From positions 1 to 64,000 of the forward strand of contig NZ_FXAT01000021.1 of the NCBI RefSeq assembly GCF_900177725.1: a stretch of 64,000 nt of DNA. Direction: 5' to 3'. Shown here in pieces: positions 50,291-59,841 of the stretch. The position numbers were made by a program, and so were the translations under genes. Source of the stretch: Paraburkholderia susongensis. GTDB taxonomy: Bacteria; Pseudomonadota; Gammaproteobacteria; Burkholderiales; Burkholderiaceae. The notes beneath the pieces were generated by a model. That model saw only the letters and a program-made list of their open reading frames with translations, was not told the DNA's origin and searched no databases. How positions within the stretch are numbered: the stretch's first letter is position 1; every line of letters starts with the position of its first letter.

Positions 50291-50953
50291 ATGGGCGATG
50301 TCGCGTCTTCTCCGGTTTCTTCGTCAGTGCCGTCTGTTGATGCGACGGCACGCGCAATCGAGTTCTGGTTCGATTTCGGCAGCAACTACAGCTACCTGAG
50401 CATGATGCGCATCGAGGCGTTGGCGGCTGCACGAGGCGCGCGGATTCTCTGGCGTCCGTTCCTGCTGGGGCCGGTGTTTCGCAAGCTCGGCTTCGACAAC
50501 TCGCCGTTCGTACTGCAGAAGGAAAAGGGCGCGTACGTATGGAAGGACATGGAACGGCAATGCCGCAAATACGGTATCGCGCTCACGCGCCCCAGCACCT
50601 TTCCGCGCGCCGCGCTGCTGGCGATGCGCGTGGCGTTGCTCGGTGCGCATGAACCGTGGATCGGCGCTTACTGCCGCAAGATCATGCAACTGAATTTCGC
50701 GGACGACCGCGACATCGGTTCGATCGACGTGGTGAGCGAAGCGCTCGACGCTCTCGGTCTGCCGGCGCAGCACCTCATTGCCGATGCGCAAAGTGATGCC
50801 AACAAACTACGCTTGCGCGAGCAGACCGAGGCAGCCATTGCCAAAGGCATTTTCGGTGCGCCGACGTTTTTTGTCGGCGGGGAAATGTTCTGGGGGAACG
50901 ACCGCCTGGAGGATGCGCTGGACTACTGCCATTCGATGCCGGCGAGCGGCTAA
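50291..50953 (+). CDS. DsbA-family 2-hydroxychromene-2-carboxylate isomerase-like protein
   Basis: This 220-residue protein has a thioredoxin fold of the HCCA isomerase/kappa-GST type: EFWFDFGSNYSYLSMMRIEALA, with the Ser of the GSH site in GSNYSYL, and GAPTFFVGGEMFWGNDRLED near the C-terminus. Relatives isomerise 2-hydroxychromene-2-carboxylate in naphthalene degradation, but many are general GSH-dependent isomerases. ATG 50291 follows GGGAGG. No aromatic-degradation genes are near, so its substrate is open. Confidence 0.9.
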   Translation: MGDVASSPVSSSVPSVDATARAIEFWFDFGSNYSYLSMMRIEALAAARGARILWRPFLLGPVFRKLGFDNSPFVLQKEKGAYVWKDMERQCRKYGIALTRPSTFPRAALLAMRVALLGAHEPWIGAYCRKIMQLNFADDRDIGSIDVVSEALDALGLPAQHLIADAQSDANKLRLREQTEAAIAKGIFGAPTFFVGGEMFWGNDRLEDALDYCHSMPASG

Positions 50954-50999
50954 TGCGATGACGCGCTGCGCGTCGTAGAGCGAATTCGTAAAGCGGATT

Positions 51000-51254
51000 T
51001 CAGTCGGCTTGCTGGCAGAATCGGCGGCCCGGCACGTGGGAGACCACGGCCTGTGCGATTTCGAGTGGAGTGCTTTCGGCGGGAACGACGCGGCGGCTTG
51101 CTTCGGGCGTGTGTTTCATCGTCCATTCGACGAGCCGGTATGAACGGCCCCAAGGCGGTTGCAGCGGATCGGAGACTTTGCAGGAATGGATCTGGCGAGT
51201 CCATTCGTGGCCGGGCATGGTGCGCAGGTGCTCGAATACCATTTCTTCAACCAT
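51000..51254 (-). CDS. Hypothetical protein (84 aa)
   Basis: This 84-residue soluble protein begins MVEEMVFEHLRTMPGHEWTR, with AAGGAG upstream of ATG 51254. It has several Trp and one or two Cys (IHSCKV, RRFCQQ) and no recognised family. It is convergent with the DsbA-like gene and upstream of the second ftsI on the same strand, 217 bases before that gene ends. The longer ORF to 51551 is probably spurious. Confidence 0.65.
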   Translation of the reverse strand: MVEEMVFEHLRTMPGHEWTRQIHSCKVSDPLQPPWGRSYRLVEWTMKHTPEASRRVVPAESTPLEIAQAVVSHVPGRRFCQQAD

Positions 51255-51471
51255 GGGTTGGCTCCTTGTTCTTCGCAGGCATGCGGTTCGCGGCGCGTTT
51301 TTTTGACATCCCGTGGGAGAAAAAGCGCCGCCGATGTTCTGGCGGCTCAACAGGGGATGGTTTTCGCCATACTTGCAGGGAAGAATTAAGCCAGCCTTAA
51401 GAAACGTCGCTCCAAACGTCACTTCATGCAAATGTGTGTAACGGCTTGTGAACGGTTTGTGAAGCGTGAGC

Positions 51472-53232
51472 TCAAACCCCCGGCGCATCGGGCGGCACGC
51501 CCAGCAATTGCAGCGCCCCGCCCGTGACCCCGCTGAACACCGGCCCCGCAACCGTGCCGCCGTAGAACGTCTTGCCGGCCGGATCGTCGATCATCACGGC
51601 GACGATCAGACGCGGGTCGCTCATCGGCGCCATGCCGACGAAAAGCGCGCGGTAGCGGTTTTTCGCATAGCCCGCGCCGATCTGCTTGCGCGCGGTGCCG
51701 GTCTTACCGCCGACGCGATAGCCTTCCACCACCGCCGCGCGTCCTGTACCGCCCGCGCCGGTCGCCATTTCGAGCATGTTGCGGATCGCCCGCGCGGTCG
51801 CCGGCGTGGTAACCGGCTGACCACGTTCGGCCGGGCGCGTGGCGTCGTCCGCGTCCACGTCCGCACCAGCCAGGGCGACGGGATCGCGCAGCAGGCTCAC
51901 GCGCTGCAGCGTGCCGTCGCCGGCATACGCGGTGTAGACCTGCGCGATTTGCAAGAGCGACACCGACAGCCCATAGCCGTACGCCATCGTCGCCTGTTCG
52001 ATCGGACGCCAGCGCTTGTACGGGCGCACCTTGCCGGCGGCCACGCCCGGAAAGGTCAATTCGGGCTTCGAGCCGAGCCCGTATTGCTGGTACTTGGTCC
52101 AGATCGTCTCGGCCGGCAGGTTCAGCGCAAGCTTCGCGAGCGCGATATTGCTCGACTTCTGCACCGCCTCGGCGACAGTCATCACACCGTGATTCGACGT
52201 GTCGTGAATCACGGCCGGGCCGATCCGATACCAGCCCGGCGCCGTATCGATGACGCTTTGCGGCCGCACCTTGCCCTCGTCGATCGAAAGCGCGACGACG
52301 AGCGGCTTGATCGTCGAGCCCGGCTCGAACGTGTCGATCACCGCACGGTTGCGCAACTGCCGGCCGGAGAGGCGCGCGCGGTCGTTCGGATCGAAGCTCG
52401 GGTAGTTCGCGAGCGCGAGAATCTCGCCGTTGCGCGCGTCGAGCACGACCACGCTGCCGGCTTCGGCATTGTGCTTCGCGATCGCTTCCTTCAGTTGCGT
52501 GTACGCAAGCTGCTGGATGCGCCGGTCGATCGTCAGGTGGATCGTGTCGCCGTTGCGCGCGGGCACGAGCGGCCGCGTCTCGGACACGACGCGGCCGAGC
52601 CGGTCGCGGATCACCTCGCGCTGGCCCGGCACGCCTTGCAGCCGTTCGTTGGCGGCGAGTTCGACGCCTTCCTGGCCGTTGTCCTCGATGTCGGTGAAGC
52701 CGACCACGTGCGCCGCCGATTCCCCTTCGGGATAAAAGCGCTTCGAATCGGCAATCTGCGTGATGCCGGTGAGCCCGAGCCGTGACAGATGCGCGGCGGT
52801 GTCGGCGTCGACCTGGCGCTTGAGCAGCACGAACGTGCGCTCGCCGTCGAGCCGCTTGCGCAACTCGGCGAGCGGCATCTCGAGCAGCTTCGAGAGCGGC
52901 GCGACCGCGCTTTCGTCGACGAGCTTCGGCGACGCCCAGATTTCGTAGGTCGCGAGGCTGACCGCGAGCATCGAGCCATTGCGATCGACGATCCGGCCGC
53001 GCGTCGCATCGAGCTCGAGGACGCGCTGATAGCGCTTCTGCCCCTGGTCGACGTAGAAGTCCTGGTTCACGACCTGCACCCAGAACGCGCGGCCCGCGAG
53101 CGCCGCGAACGCGCAGAACACCAGCAGCACGATGAATTTCGAGCGCCACGCGGGCAGGCGCGCGGCGAGTAGCGGGTTCTTCGCGACGGGCGCGTAGGGG
53201 TCGTGCGGTTGTGGTTTCTTCTTGTGGATCAT
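51472..53232 (-). CDS. ftsI: FtsI-type penicillin-binding protein (PBP3-like paralogue)
   Basis: This 586-residue bitopic class B PBP has a cytoplasmic tail, TM helix at about residues 33-48 (FIVLLVFCAFAALAGRAFWV), a dimerisation domain (RGRIVDRNG) and a transpeptidase domain. The triad motifs are Ser306-x-x-Lys309 (GSTIK), Ser360-Ser-Asn362 and Lys510-Thr-Gly512. Other core genes of division (mraZ, ftsL, murE) are not adjacent, so this is not the dcw-cluster ftsI but an extra copy, as found in several Burkholderia. The ATG at 53232 gives the usual MIHKKKP start. Confidence 0.93.
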   Translation of the reverse strand: MIHKKKPQPHDPYAPVAKNPLLAARLPAWRSKFIVLLVFCAFAALAGRAFWVQVVNQDFYVDQGQKRYQRVLELDATRGRIVDRNGSMLAVSLATYEIWASPKLVDESAVAPLSKLLEMPLAELRKRLDGERTFVLLKRQVDADTAAHLSRLGLTGITQIADSKRFYPEGESAAHVVGFTDIEDNGQEGVELAANERLQGVPGQREVIRDRLGRVVSETRPLVPARNGDTIHLTIDRRIQQLAYTQLKEAIAKHNAEAGSVVVLDARNGEILALANYPSFDPNDRARLSGRQLRNRAVIDTFEPGSTIKPLVVALSIDEGKVRPQSVIDTAPGWYRIGPAVIHDTSNHGVMTVAEAVQKSSNIALAKLALNLPAETIWTKYQQYGLGSKPELTFPGVAAGKVRPYKRWRPIEQATMAYGYGLSVSLLQIAQVYTAYAGDGTLQRVSLLRDPVALAGADVDADDATRPAERGQPVTTPATARAIRNMLEMATGAGGTGRAAVVEGYRVGGKTGTARKQIGAGYAKNRYRALFVGMAPMSDPRLIVAVMIDDPAGKTFYGGTVAGPVFSGVTGGALQLLGVPPDAPGV

Positions 53233-53571
53233 GGGGGCGGATAACGGAGCTCTCGATTGAGCGAGGCCGCTGCACGACGAAGACCACGGGAACGACGAGG
53301 CCGACGCGCGCGGGCGGTGCGGATCGACGGTCGTTGCCGGTTGCGCGATCGCGAGGCGCCTCGGGCTGACAGCGAGGACCGTCGTTGCTGCATGATTGTA
53401 AATAAAACGTAATTTAATCGCGAGGATTATGCAAGGATGTGCGAGACGAGCGGCAGCAGCGTGAAGAGGAGGGACGTCGCAAAAGCCAACCAAAAAAACC
53501 GCGCGAATTTGCAAAATCCACGCGGCTGGCTCGTTCGATTGATGCGTCGACTCCGACGCGGCGTGTTGAAG
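53233..53571. other. Gap upstream of the PBP gene
   Basis: This is the promoter region of the PBP gene, with AT-rich stretches near 53395-53425. No gene was recognised on either strand. Confidence 0.5.
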
Positions 53572-53605
53572 AGGCGCTCCCTGCCTGTGGAGCGCCTTCT
53601 TTTGT
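53572..53605. terminator. Terminator of the chemoreceptor gene
   Basis: AGGCGCTCC and GGAGCGCCT form a perfect 9-bp stem with an 8-base loop, followed on the plus strand by TCTTTTG and on the minus strand by TCTT. It lies 63 bases after the MCP stop (minus) and faces the PBP promoter. Confidence 0.65.
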
Positions 53606-53667
53606 GCGCACCCATTGCAGGCGCGGCTTCGAGAAGAACGAAGGGCGGCCTCGCCCAATCCGGAACG

Positions 53668-55209
53668 TCAGGCCGGCAACGCAAAGCTCGCGATTGCCTC
53701 GCGCAGCGCACCCACCTGGTCCCTCAGCGAATGCGCGGCCGCGGCAGCCTCTTCGACGAGCGCCGCGTTCTGCTGCGTGACCTGATCCATTTCGCCGACC
53801 GCGCGATTGACCTGCTCGATACCCGCGCTCTGTTCGCGCGACGCATGACTGATCTCTTCGAGAATTTCGTTGACGCGCCGCACCGATTGCACGATTTCGC
53901 CCATCGTCGCGCCCGCGTTGGAGACGAGCGCCGCGCCGGTTTCGACGGTATCGGTCGAGGTTTCGATGAGCGCCTTGATTTCCTTCGCGGCCGTCGCCGA
54001 GCGTTGCGCGAGGCTGCGCACTTCGGCGGCGACCACCGCGAAGCCGCGTCCCTGTTCGCCCGCGCGGGCTGCCTCGACGGCCGCGTTGAGCGCGAGGATG
54101 TTCGTCTGGAACGCAATGCCGTCGATCACGCCGATGATGTCGCCGATCTGCCGCGAACTCGTGGTGATCTCGCCCATCGTGCGCACTACGTCGTCGACCA
54201 CGCGGCTGCCGCGCGTAGCGACCTCGGCCGCCTCGCTCGCGAGGTGCGCGGCCTGCATCGCGCTGTCCGCATTCTGCTTCACGTTGACCGTCATCTGATC
54301 CATGTTCGACGCGGTTTCCACGAGCGCTGCCGCCTGCTGCTCGGTGCGCTGCGACAGATCGGTGTTGCCCGCTGCGATCTCGTTCGCGCCGACGTTGATG
54401 TTCTCGGTGCCCTGACGCACGCGCGATACCGTATCGACGAGCCCCGCCTGCATCGTGCGCAGCGCGTGCAGCAGGCTGCTAGTGTCGTCGGGCGCGACCG
54501 GCACGTACGTCGCGAGATTGCCCTGCGCCATCAGTCGCGCGTGCTCGACGGCCGCTTCGAGATCGCCGCCGAGCGAGCGGCGCACGCTGCGCAACACGAG
54601 CAGCATCACGGCGGTGGCGAGTACGCCGAGCGTCACCGTGATCGCGAGCCAGCGCAACAGGTTGCGGTAGAACGCGCTTTGCACGTCGTCCATATACATG
54701 CCGGTCACGAGATACCAGTCCCACGGCGCGAAGCGCATCGAATAGCTCGTCTTCGCGACGGGCTTTTCGCTGCCGGGCTTGGCCCACAGATAATCGACGA
54801 AGCCGCCGCCGTCGCGATTGCCCGCGTTGACGATATCGACGAACAGGTGGTTGCCCGCCGGATCGGTGAACTGCGCGAGATTCTTGCCGACGAGCTCATG
54901 CTTGATCGGATGCATGAGCATGACCGGCTGCGAGTCGTTGATCGAAAGGTAGCCGTCGGTGCCGTAACGCATCGCCGACAGTGTCGCGAGTGCCTGCTTT
55001 TTCGCCTCGTCTTCGGAGAGCGCGTGCTGCTGGGCGAGCGCGTAGTAGCGGCCGACGATGTGGTTCGCCTGGTCGATCAGCGCGCGCAACTGGTCGCGCC
55101 GATCCGAGACCATCGAGGCGCGGTTCTGCCACGCGCCAAAGCCGCCGATCAGGATCAGACCGGCCCATAAAACGGCGATCATCAAGGCGAGTTTTCGGTT
55201 CAGAGTCAT
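53668..55209 (-). CDS. Methyl-accepting chemotaxis protein (sCache_2 type)
   Basis: This 513-residue chemoreceptor has an N-terminal TM (ALMIAVLWAGLILIGGFGAW). A periplasmic single-Cache domain follows (ALSAMRYGTDGYLSINDSQPVM, KPVAKTSYSMRFAPWDWYL), then a second TM near residues 188-208 and a short HAMP-like stretch. The long MA coiled-coil domain carries the tip motif GIAFQTNILALNAAVEAARAG. sCache_2 domains often sense small carboxylates such as pyruvate or acetate. It is divergent from the phosphonate operon. Confidence 0.93.
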   Translation of the reverse strand: MTLNRKLALMIAVLWAGLILIGGFGAWQNRASMVSDRRDQLRALIDQANHIVGRYYALAQQHALSEDEAKKQALATLSAMRYGTDGYLSINDSQPVMLMHPIKHELVGKNLAQFTDPAGNHLFVDIVNAGNRDGGGFVDYLWAKPGSEKPVAKTSYSMRFAPWDWYLVTGMYMDDVQSAFYRNLLRWLAITVTLGVLATAVMLLVLRSVRRSLGGDLEAAVEHARLMAQGNLATYVPVAPDDTSSLLHALRTMQAGLVDTVSRVRQGTENINVGANEIAAGNTDLSQRTEQQAAALVETASNMDQMTVNVKQNADSAMQAAHLASEAAEVATRGSRVVDDVVRTMGEITTSSRQIGDIIGVIDGIAFQTNILALNAAVEAARAGEQGRGFAVVAAEVRSLAQRSATAAKEIKALIETSTDTVETGAALVSNAGATMGEIVQSVRRVNEILEEISHASREQSAGIEQVNRAVGEMDQVTQQNAALVEEAAAAAHSLRDQVGALREAIASFALPA

Positions 55210-55805
55210 AGCGATGAGATTGGCTTTGGTAACGAAGTCGAGTGGATTGATGCCTGCCTGGTCTGTTTGCCGCTGATTGTGTTTACGGCATGCCGATGCG
55301 GCATTACAGGCAGGGGAAACCCGCTGTTTTGCCAGCTGGCTTATTTGTCTGATTCATAAGCGGATTTATTGGTGGTTTGGCGATGGCGTCATATCGGTTT
55401 TAGAAGGATGCGAAGTTTTGCGATTTAAAAAAGGATTTCTGGTGAACATTAGCGAATCCCGAATTAACGGGTGATCTCGCGCAAAGCGTGGAGATTCAAA
55501 ATCTGCGCCGGCATCGTTATAAGTACCGTCATGAACATTGCCATAAATGGACGGATAACCCGCCGCGCCATGTCCAGCAAGCCTCGCATCAAGATTCCAC
55601 AAAACGCCAAGCAAATCCAAAATATGGTTATATGAACGTTGATGCAAAAAATGACACATTTTTCCACTTAAGCGCAACGACGGAAAATCGCGGGGATTTC
55701 AAAAAGACCTATCAATAAAAATTCCGTTATAGTCGCCCTTTTCCAGTCGCCAGCCGGGCGCAGAAAAGCACCAATAAGCCCGCCATCAGGAGCACAGAAC
55801 AGAAA
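55210..55805. other. AT-rich intergenic region, 596 bases
   Basis: This is the largest gap in the window and clearly AT-richer than its flanks, between the chemoreceptor and the phosphonate operon. Only short, featureless ORFs occur. TTATAGT at about 55730 with an upstream CTATCA is a possible promoter for the operon. The base composition suggests the operon may have entered with its own upstream DNA. Confidence 0.5.
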
Positions 55806-57542
55806 ATGAACGCCCGCGAACCCGCCTTCGTTTCCCAGTCCCGCAGCGCGCGCCTGCGCCAGATGCTTCTCAGCAACGAACTCGAATTTATGATGGAGGC
55901 CCATAACGGCCTGTCCGCGCGCGTCGTTCGCGAAGCCGGCTTCAAGGCGATCTGGGGCTCGGGCCTCGCGATCTCCGCGCAATTCGGCGTGCGCGACAAC
56001 AACGAGGCAAGCTGGACGCAGGTGGTCGATACGCTCGAATTCATGGCCGACGCGAGCGATCTGCCGATCCTGCTCGACGGCGACACCGGCTACGGCAACT
56101 TCAACAACGTGCGCCGCCTCGTGCGTAAGCTCGAACAGCGCGGCATTGCGGGCGTGTGCATCGAAGACAAGCAATTCCCGAAGACCAACAGCTTCATCAA
56201 CGGCGAGGCGCAGCCGCTCGCCGAGATCGACGAATTCTGCGGCAAGATCAAGGCCGGCAAAGACTCGCAGACCGACGAGCATTTCTCGATCGTCGCGCGC
56301 GTCGAAGCGCTGATCGCGGGCTGGGGCATGGACGAGGCGCTGCGCCGCGCGGAAGCGTACGCCCAAGCCGGTGCCGACGCGATCCTGATTCACAGCAAGC
56401 TGTCGCGTGCCGACGAGATTCTCGAATTCGCGCGCGAATGGGCCGGCCGCGCGCCGCTCGTGATCGTGCCGACCAAGTACTACAGCACGCCGACCGAGGT
56501 GTTCCGCGAAGCGGGCATCAGCACCGTGATCTGGGCGAACCATCTGATCCGCGCGGCGGCCTCGGCGATGCAGGCGGTCGCGCGCGAAATCCACACGAGC
56601 GAAACGCTCGTCAACGTCGAGGACAGCATCGCGGCCGTCAATGAAATCTTCCGCCTGCAGGATGCGGATGAATATTCGCAGGCCGAAGACCGCTATCTGT
56701 CGGGCGCTCGCTCGGCGGGTTCGGCGCTCGTGCTCGCCGCGAGCCGCGGCAAGGGGCTCGAAGCCGTCACCGAGGACCGCCCGAAGGTCATGCTGCCGAT
56801 CGCGGGCAAGCCGCTGTTGCGCTGGCTCGTCGACGCGTTCAAGAAGCAGGGCGTGAACGACATCACCGTAGTCGGCGGCTATCGCGCCGACGCGATCGAC
56901 ACGGCGGGCATCCGGCTCGTCGTCAACGAACAGCATGCGCAGACCGGCGAACTCGCGTCGCTCGCGTGTGCGCTCGACCAGCTCACCGGCGACACCGTGA
57001 TCTCGTACGGCGATCTGCTGTTCCGCAGCTATATCCTGCGCGATCTCGTCGAGAGCGAGGCCGTGTTCAGCGTGGTGGTCGATTCATCGCTGGCCGATGC
57101 GGAAAACGCGAGCGTGCGCGATTTCGCGTGGTGCTCGGCCGCCGACGATCGCGGCCTGTTCGGCAACAAGGTCGTGCTGCGTCATGTGTCGAGCGGGCAG
57201 GATGCGTCGTCGTCGGCGCTTGCCGCGCATGCGCCGCATGGCCGCTGGGTGGGTCTGTTGAACGTGCGCGGCGCAGGGCATGAGCACTTGCAGGCCGTGA
57301 TGAAGCAGTTGCGGATGCGCGCGGATTTCGCATCGCTCGACATGCCCGCGTTGCTCAACGCGCTGATCGAAGCGGGTGAATCGATCGAGGTGCAATACGT
57401 GCACGGCCACTGGCGCGGTGTGAACGATCTCGACGACTTCCGCCGCGCGGGCGACTTCGCGCATGCGCAGACGCCGTTCGCGACGGCGGCTGGTGCGGCA
57501 CAGGGCGCCGCAAACAACGCCGCAAGCGGAGGCACGCAATGA
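55806..57542 (+). CDS. aepX: Phosphoenolpyruvate mutase fused to nucleotidyltransferase domain
   Basis: This 578-residue protein has two domains. Residues 1-295 are PEP mutase of the isocitrate-lyase fold, with the hallmark EDKQFPKTNS at 120-129. Residues from about 303 are a nucleotidyltransferase (ALVLAASRGKGLEAVTEDRP, VMLPIAGKPLLRWL), in which the usual AAG is AAS. PEP mutase makes phosphonopyruvate, the first step of all C-P biosynthesis. The fused domain resembles PntC-type CTP transferases that activate aminoethylphosphonate as a CMP derivative. The ATGA overlap with aepY indicates one operon, and the ending (TAAGAAASGGTQ) is low complexity. Confidence 0.93.
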   Translation: MNAREPAFVSQSRSARLRQMLLSNELEFMMEAHNGLSARVVREAGFKAIWGSGLAISAQFGVRDNNEASWTQVVDTLEFMADASDLPILLDGDTGYGNFNNVRRLVRKLEQRGIAGVCIEDKQFPKTNSFINGEAQPLAEIDEFCGKIKAGKDSQTDEHFSIVARVEALIAGWGMDEALRRAEAYAQAGADAILIHSKLSRADEILEFAREWAGRAPLVIVPTKYYSTPTEVFREAGISTVIWANHLIRAAASAMQAVAREIHTSETLVNVEDSIAAVNEIFRLQDADEYSQAEDRYLSGARSAGSALVLAASRGKGLEAVTEDRPKVMLPIAGKPLLRWLVDAFKKQGVNDITVVGGYRADAIDTAGIRLVVNEQHAQTGELASLACALDQLTGDTVISYGDLLFRSYILRDLVESEAVFSVVVDSSLADAENASVRDFAWCSAADDRGLFGNKVVLRHVSSGQDASSSALAAHAPHGRWVGLLNVRGAGHEHLQAVMKQLRMRADFASLDMPALLNALIEAGESIEVQYVHGHWRGVNDLDDFRRAGDFAHAQTPFATAAGAAQGAANNAASGGTQ

Positions 57543-58702
57543 TCGAAGCCGCACAGTTCGTCGAAGCGGCGCGCGCACGCGGTTTCGACTGGTACGCGGG
57601 CGTGCCGTGCTCGTATCTGACGCCGTTCATCAACTACGTGCTGCAGGACGAATCGCTGCATTACGTCTCGGCGGCCAACGAAGGCGATGCGGTCGCGCTG
57701 ATCGCGGGCGTCACGCTCGGCGCGAAGAACGGCCGGCGCGGCATCACGATGATGCAGAACTCGGGGCTCGGCAACGCGGTGAGTCCGCTCACGTCGCTCA
57801 CGTGGACTTTCCGTTTGCCGCAACTGCTGATCGTCACATGGCGCGGCCAGCCAGGCGTCGCGGACGAACCGCAGCACGCGCTGATGGGCCCGATCACGCC
57901 GGCGATGCTCGACACGATGGACATTCCGTGGGAAACCTTCCCGACCGAGGCCGAGGCGATCGGCCCGGCGCTCGATCGCGCGATCGGGCACATGGAGGCG
58001 ACCGGCCGCCCGTACGCGCTCGTGATGCAGAAGGGCAGCGTCGCGCCGTATGAATTGAAGGACGGCGGCGCGCCCGCGCGGCGCACGCAGACCGCGCCGC
58101 GCGTCGAGTTTCGCGGCGTCGCGGCGAACGAACTTGCGACGCGCCACGACGCGCTGCGCAAGGTCGTCGCGCATACGCCGCCCGACTCGACCGTGGTGCT
58201 CGCGTCGACCGGCTTCTGCGGCCGCGAACTCTATGCAATCGACGATCGCGCGAACCAGTTGTACATGGTCGGCTCGATGGGCTGCGTGACGCCGCTCGCG
58301 CTCGGTCTCGCGCTCGCGCGGCCGGACCTGCGCGTGGTCGCGCTCGACGGCGACGGCGCCGCGCTGATGCGCATGGGCGTGTTCGCGACGCTCGGCGCAT
58401 ACGGTCCGGGTAATCTCACGCACGTGCTGCTCGACAACGGCGCGCACGACTCGACGGGCGGCCAGGCGACGGTGTCGCCGCAGGTGTCGTTTGCGAGCGT
58501 GGCGGCGGCGTGCGGCTATGCGTCGGCGGTCGAAAGCGACGATCCGGCCGTGATCGACGAACTGTTCGATACGCCGCCGCTCGACGGCCCGCGCTTCGCG
58601 CGCCTGACGATTCGCCGTGGCACGCCCGACGGCCTGCCGCGCCCGACCATCACGCCGCCCGATGTGAAAACGCGCCTGATGCGCCACATCGGCGCCGCCT
58701 GA
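57539..58702 (+). CDS. aepY: Phosphonopyruvate decarboxylase
   Basis: This 387-residue ThDP enzyme of the Ppd/AepY family is short as usual. The N-terminal domain has AANEGDAVALIAG, with the cofactor Glu. The ThDP motif GDGAALMRMG leads to DNGAHDSTGGQATVS. It decarboxylates phosphonopyruvate to phosphonoacetaldehyde and so pulls the unfavourable PEP mutase step. It is coupled to aepX by a four-base overlap and followed by the transaminase after 19 bases. Confidence 0.94.
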   Translation: MIEAAQFVEAARARGFDWYAGVPCSYLTPFINYVLQDESLHYVSAANEGDAVALIAGVTLGAKNGRRGITMMQNSGLGNAVSPLTSLTWTFRLPQLLIVTWRGQPGVADEPQHALMGPITPAMLDTMDIPWETFPTEAEAIGPALDRAIGHMEATGRPYALVMQKGSVAPYELKDGGAPARRTQTAPRVEFRGVAANELATRHDALRKVVAHTPPDSTVVLASTGFCGRELYAIDDRANQLYMVGSMGCVTPLALGLALARPDLRVVALDGDGAALMRMGVFATLGAYGPGNLTHVLLDNGAHDSTGGQATVSPQVSFASVAAACGYASAVESDDPAVIDELFDTPPLDGPRFARLTIRRGTPDGLPRPTITPPDVKTRLMRHIGAA

Positions 58703-58721
58703 ACTCACCGCAACTCAAGGA

Positions 58722-59795
58722 ATGCCGATGCTGCTGCTCAATCCCGGCCCGGTGACGCTCACCGAACGTGTCCGTAACAGCCTGTTGCAGACGGATCTGT
58801 GCCATCGCGAAAGCGAGTTTTTCGATTTGCAGGAAGAGGCGCGCACGCGTCTCGTCGACGTGTACGGTCTCGACCCGAACGAATGGCAGGCCGTGCTGAT
58901 GACGGGCTCCGGCACGGCCGCCGTCGAAAGCATGACGGCCGCGCTCGTGCCGGACAACGGCAAGCTGCTCGTCGTCGAAAACGGCGTGTACGGCGAGCGC
59001 ATTGCGCAGATCGCCGCGCAATATGGCATCGCGCATGACGTGCTGAGGCACGGCTGGATGGATGCGCCCGATCTCGCGAAGATCGCCGCGCGGCTCGACG
59101 CCGACAAGTCGTTCACGCACGTCGCGGTGATCCATCACGAAACGACCACGGGACGCCTGAACGACATCGCGGCGCTCGGCGCGCTGTGCCGCGCGCGTGG
59201 CCTGCGTCTGCTGGTGGACGGCGTGAGCAGCTTCGGCGCCGAAACGATCGATTTCGCCGACGCGAGTCTCGACGCGGTGGCGGCCACCGCGAACAAATGT
59301 CTGCACGGCGTGCCGGGCGCGTCGTTCGTGCTGGTGCGCCGCGCGGCGCTCGCGCAGGCGGCGAGCCGCACGTACTACCTCGATCTCGCGCGCCTCGCGC
59401 GTTTGCAGGATCAGCGCAACACGCCGTTTACGCCGTCGGTTCACGCGTACTACGCGCTCGTCGAGGCACTGCGCGAACTCGCCGACGAAGGCGGCTGGCG
59501 CGCGCGCCATGCGCGCTACGCGGCGCTGGCCGAGCAGGCGCGCGCGGGGCTTGCCGAGCGCGGCATCGGCAGCGTGTTGCCGCCGGAGCAGTCGTCGGTG
59601 GTGCTGCGCGCGTACTGCTTGCCGGACGGCATCGCGTATCCGCAACTGCACGACGCGCTCAAGGCGCGCGGCTTCGTCATCTATGCGGGGCAGGGCGGTC
59701 TGTCGGCGGAGCTGTTCCGCATTTCGACGATGGGCAACATTCACGCCGCCGACATCGACCGCCTGCTGCAAGGCTTTACCGAACTGATGCGTTGA
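58722..59795 (+). CDS. phnW: 2-aminoethylphosphonate transaminase
   Basis: This 357-residue PLP-dependent aminotransferase of the PhnW/AepZ type has Lys192 as the Schiff-base residue (ATANKCLHGVPG), the phosphate-binding GSGTAAVESM early, and a C-terminal RISTMGNIHAADI close to the PhnW consensus. After PEP mutase and phosphonopyruvate decarboxylase it should run in the biosynthetic direction, making 2-aminoethylphosphonate from phosphonoacetaldehyde. The absence of a phosphonatase supports that. The name PhnW is kept although the role is AepZ-like. Confidence 0.94.
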   Translation: MPMLLLNPGPVTLTERVRNSLLQTDLCHRESEFFDLQEEARTRLVDVYGLDPNEWQAVLMTGSGTAAVESMTAALVPDNGKLLVVENGVYGERIAQIAAQYGIAHDVLRHGWMDAPDLAKIAARLDADKSFTHVAVIHHETTTGRLNDIAALGALCRARGLRLLVDGVSSFGAETIDFADASLDAVAATANKCLHGVPGASFVLVRRAALAQAASRTYYLDLARLARLQDQRNTPFTPSVHAYYALVEALRELADEGGWRARHARYAALAEQARAGLAERGIGSVLPPEQSSVVLRAYCLPDGIAYPQLHDALKARGFVIYAGQGGLSAELFRISTMGNIHAADIDRLLQGFTELMR

Positions 59796-59811
59796 TCGAC
59801 CCGCGCTGCGC

Positions 59812-59841
59812 GTGATGCCGCATCGCCGTCGGCGGCATCAC
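59812..59841. terminator. Hairpin after phnW
   Basis: GTGATGCCGC and GCGGCATCAC form a perfect 10-bp stem 17 bases after the phnW stop and overlap the end of the small minus-strand gene. There is no T-run. Confidence 0.5.

Noticed and set aside
51255..51551. N-terminal extension of the 84-aa hypothetical
   Set aside because: The longer frame lacks a ribosome-binding site, while ATG 51254 has AAGGAG and gives a compact protein.
55277..55677. Small ORFs on both strands in the gap before aepX
   Set aside because: No ribosome-binding sites, no family features, and the region is AT-rich non-coding in character.
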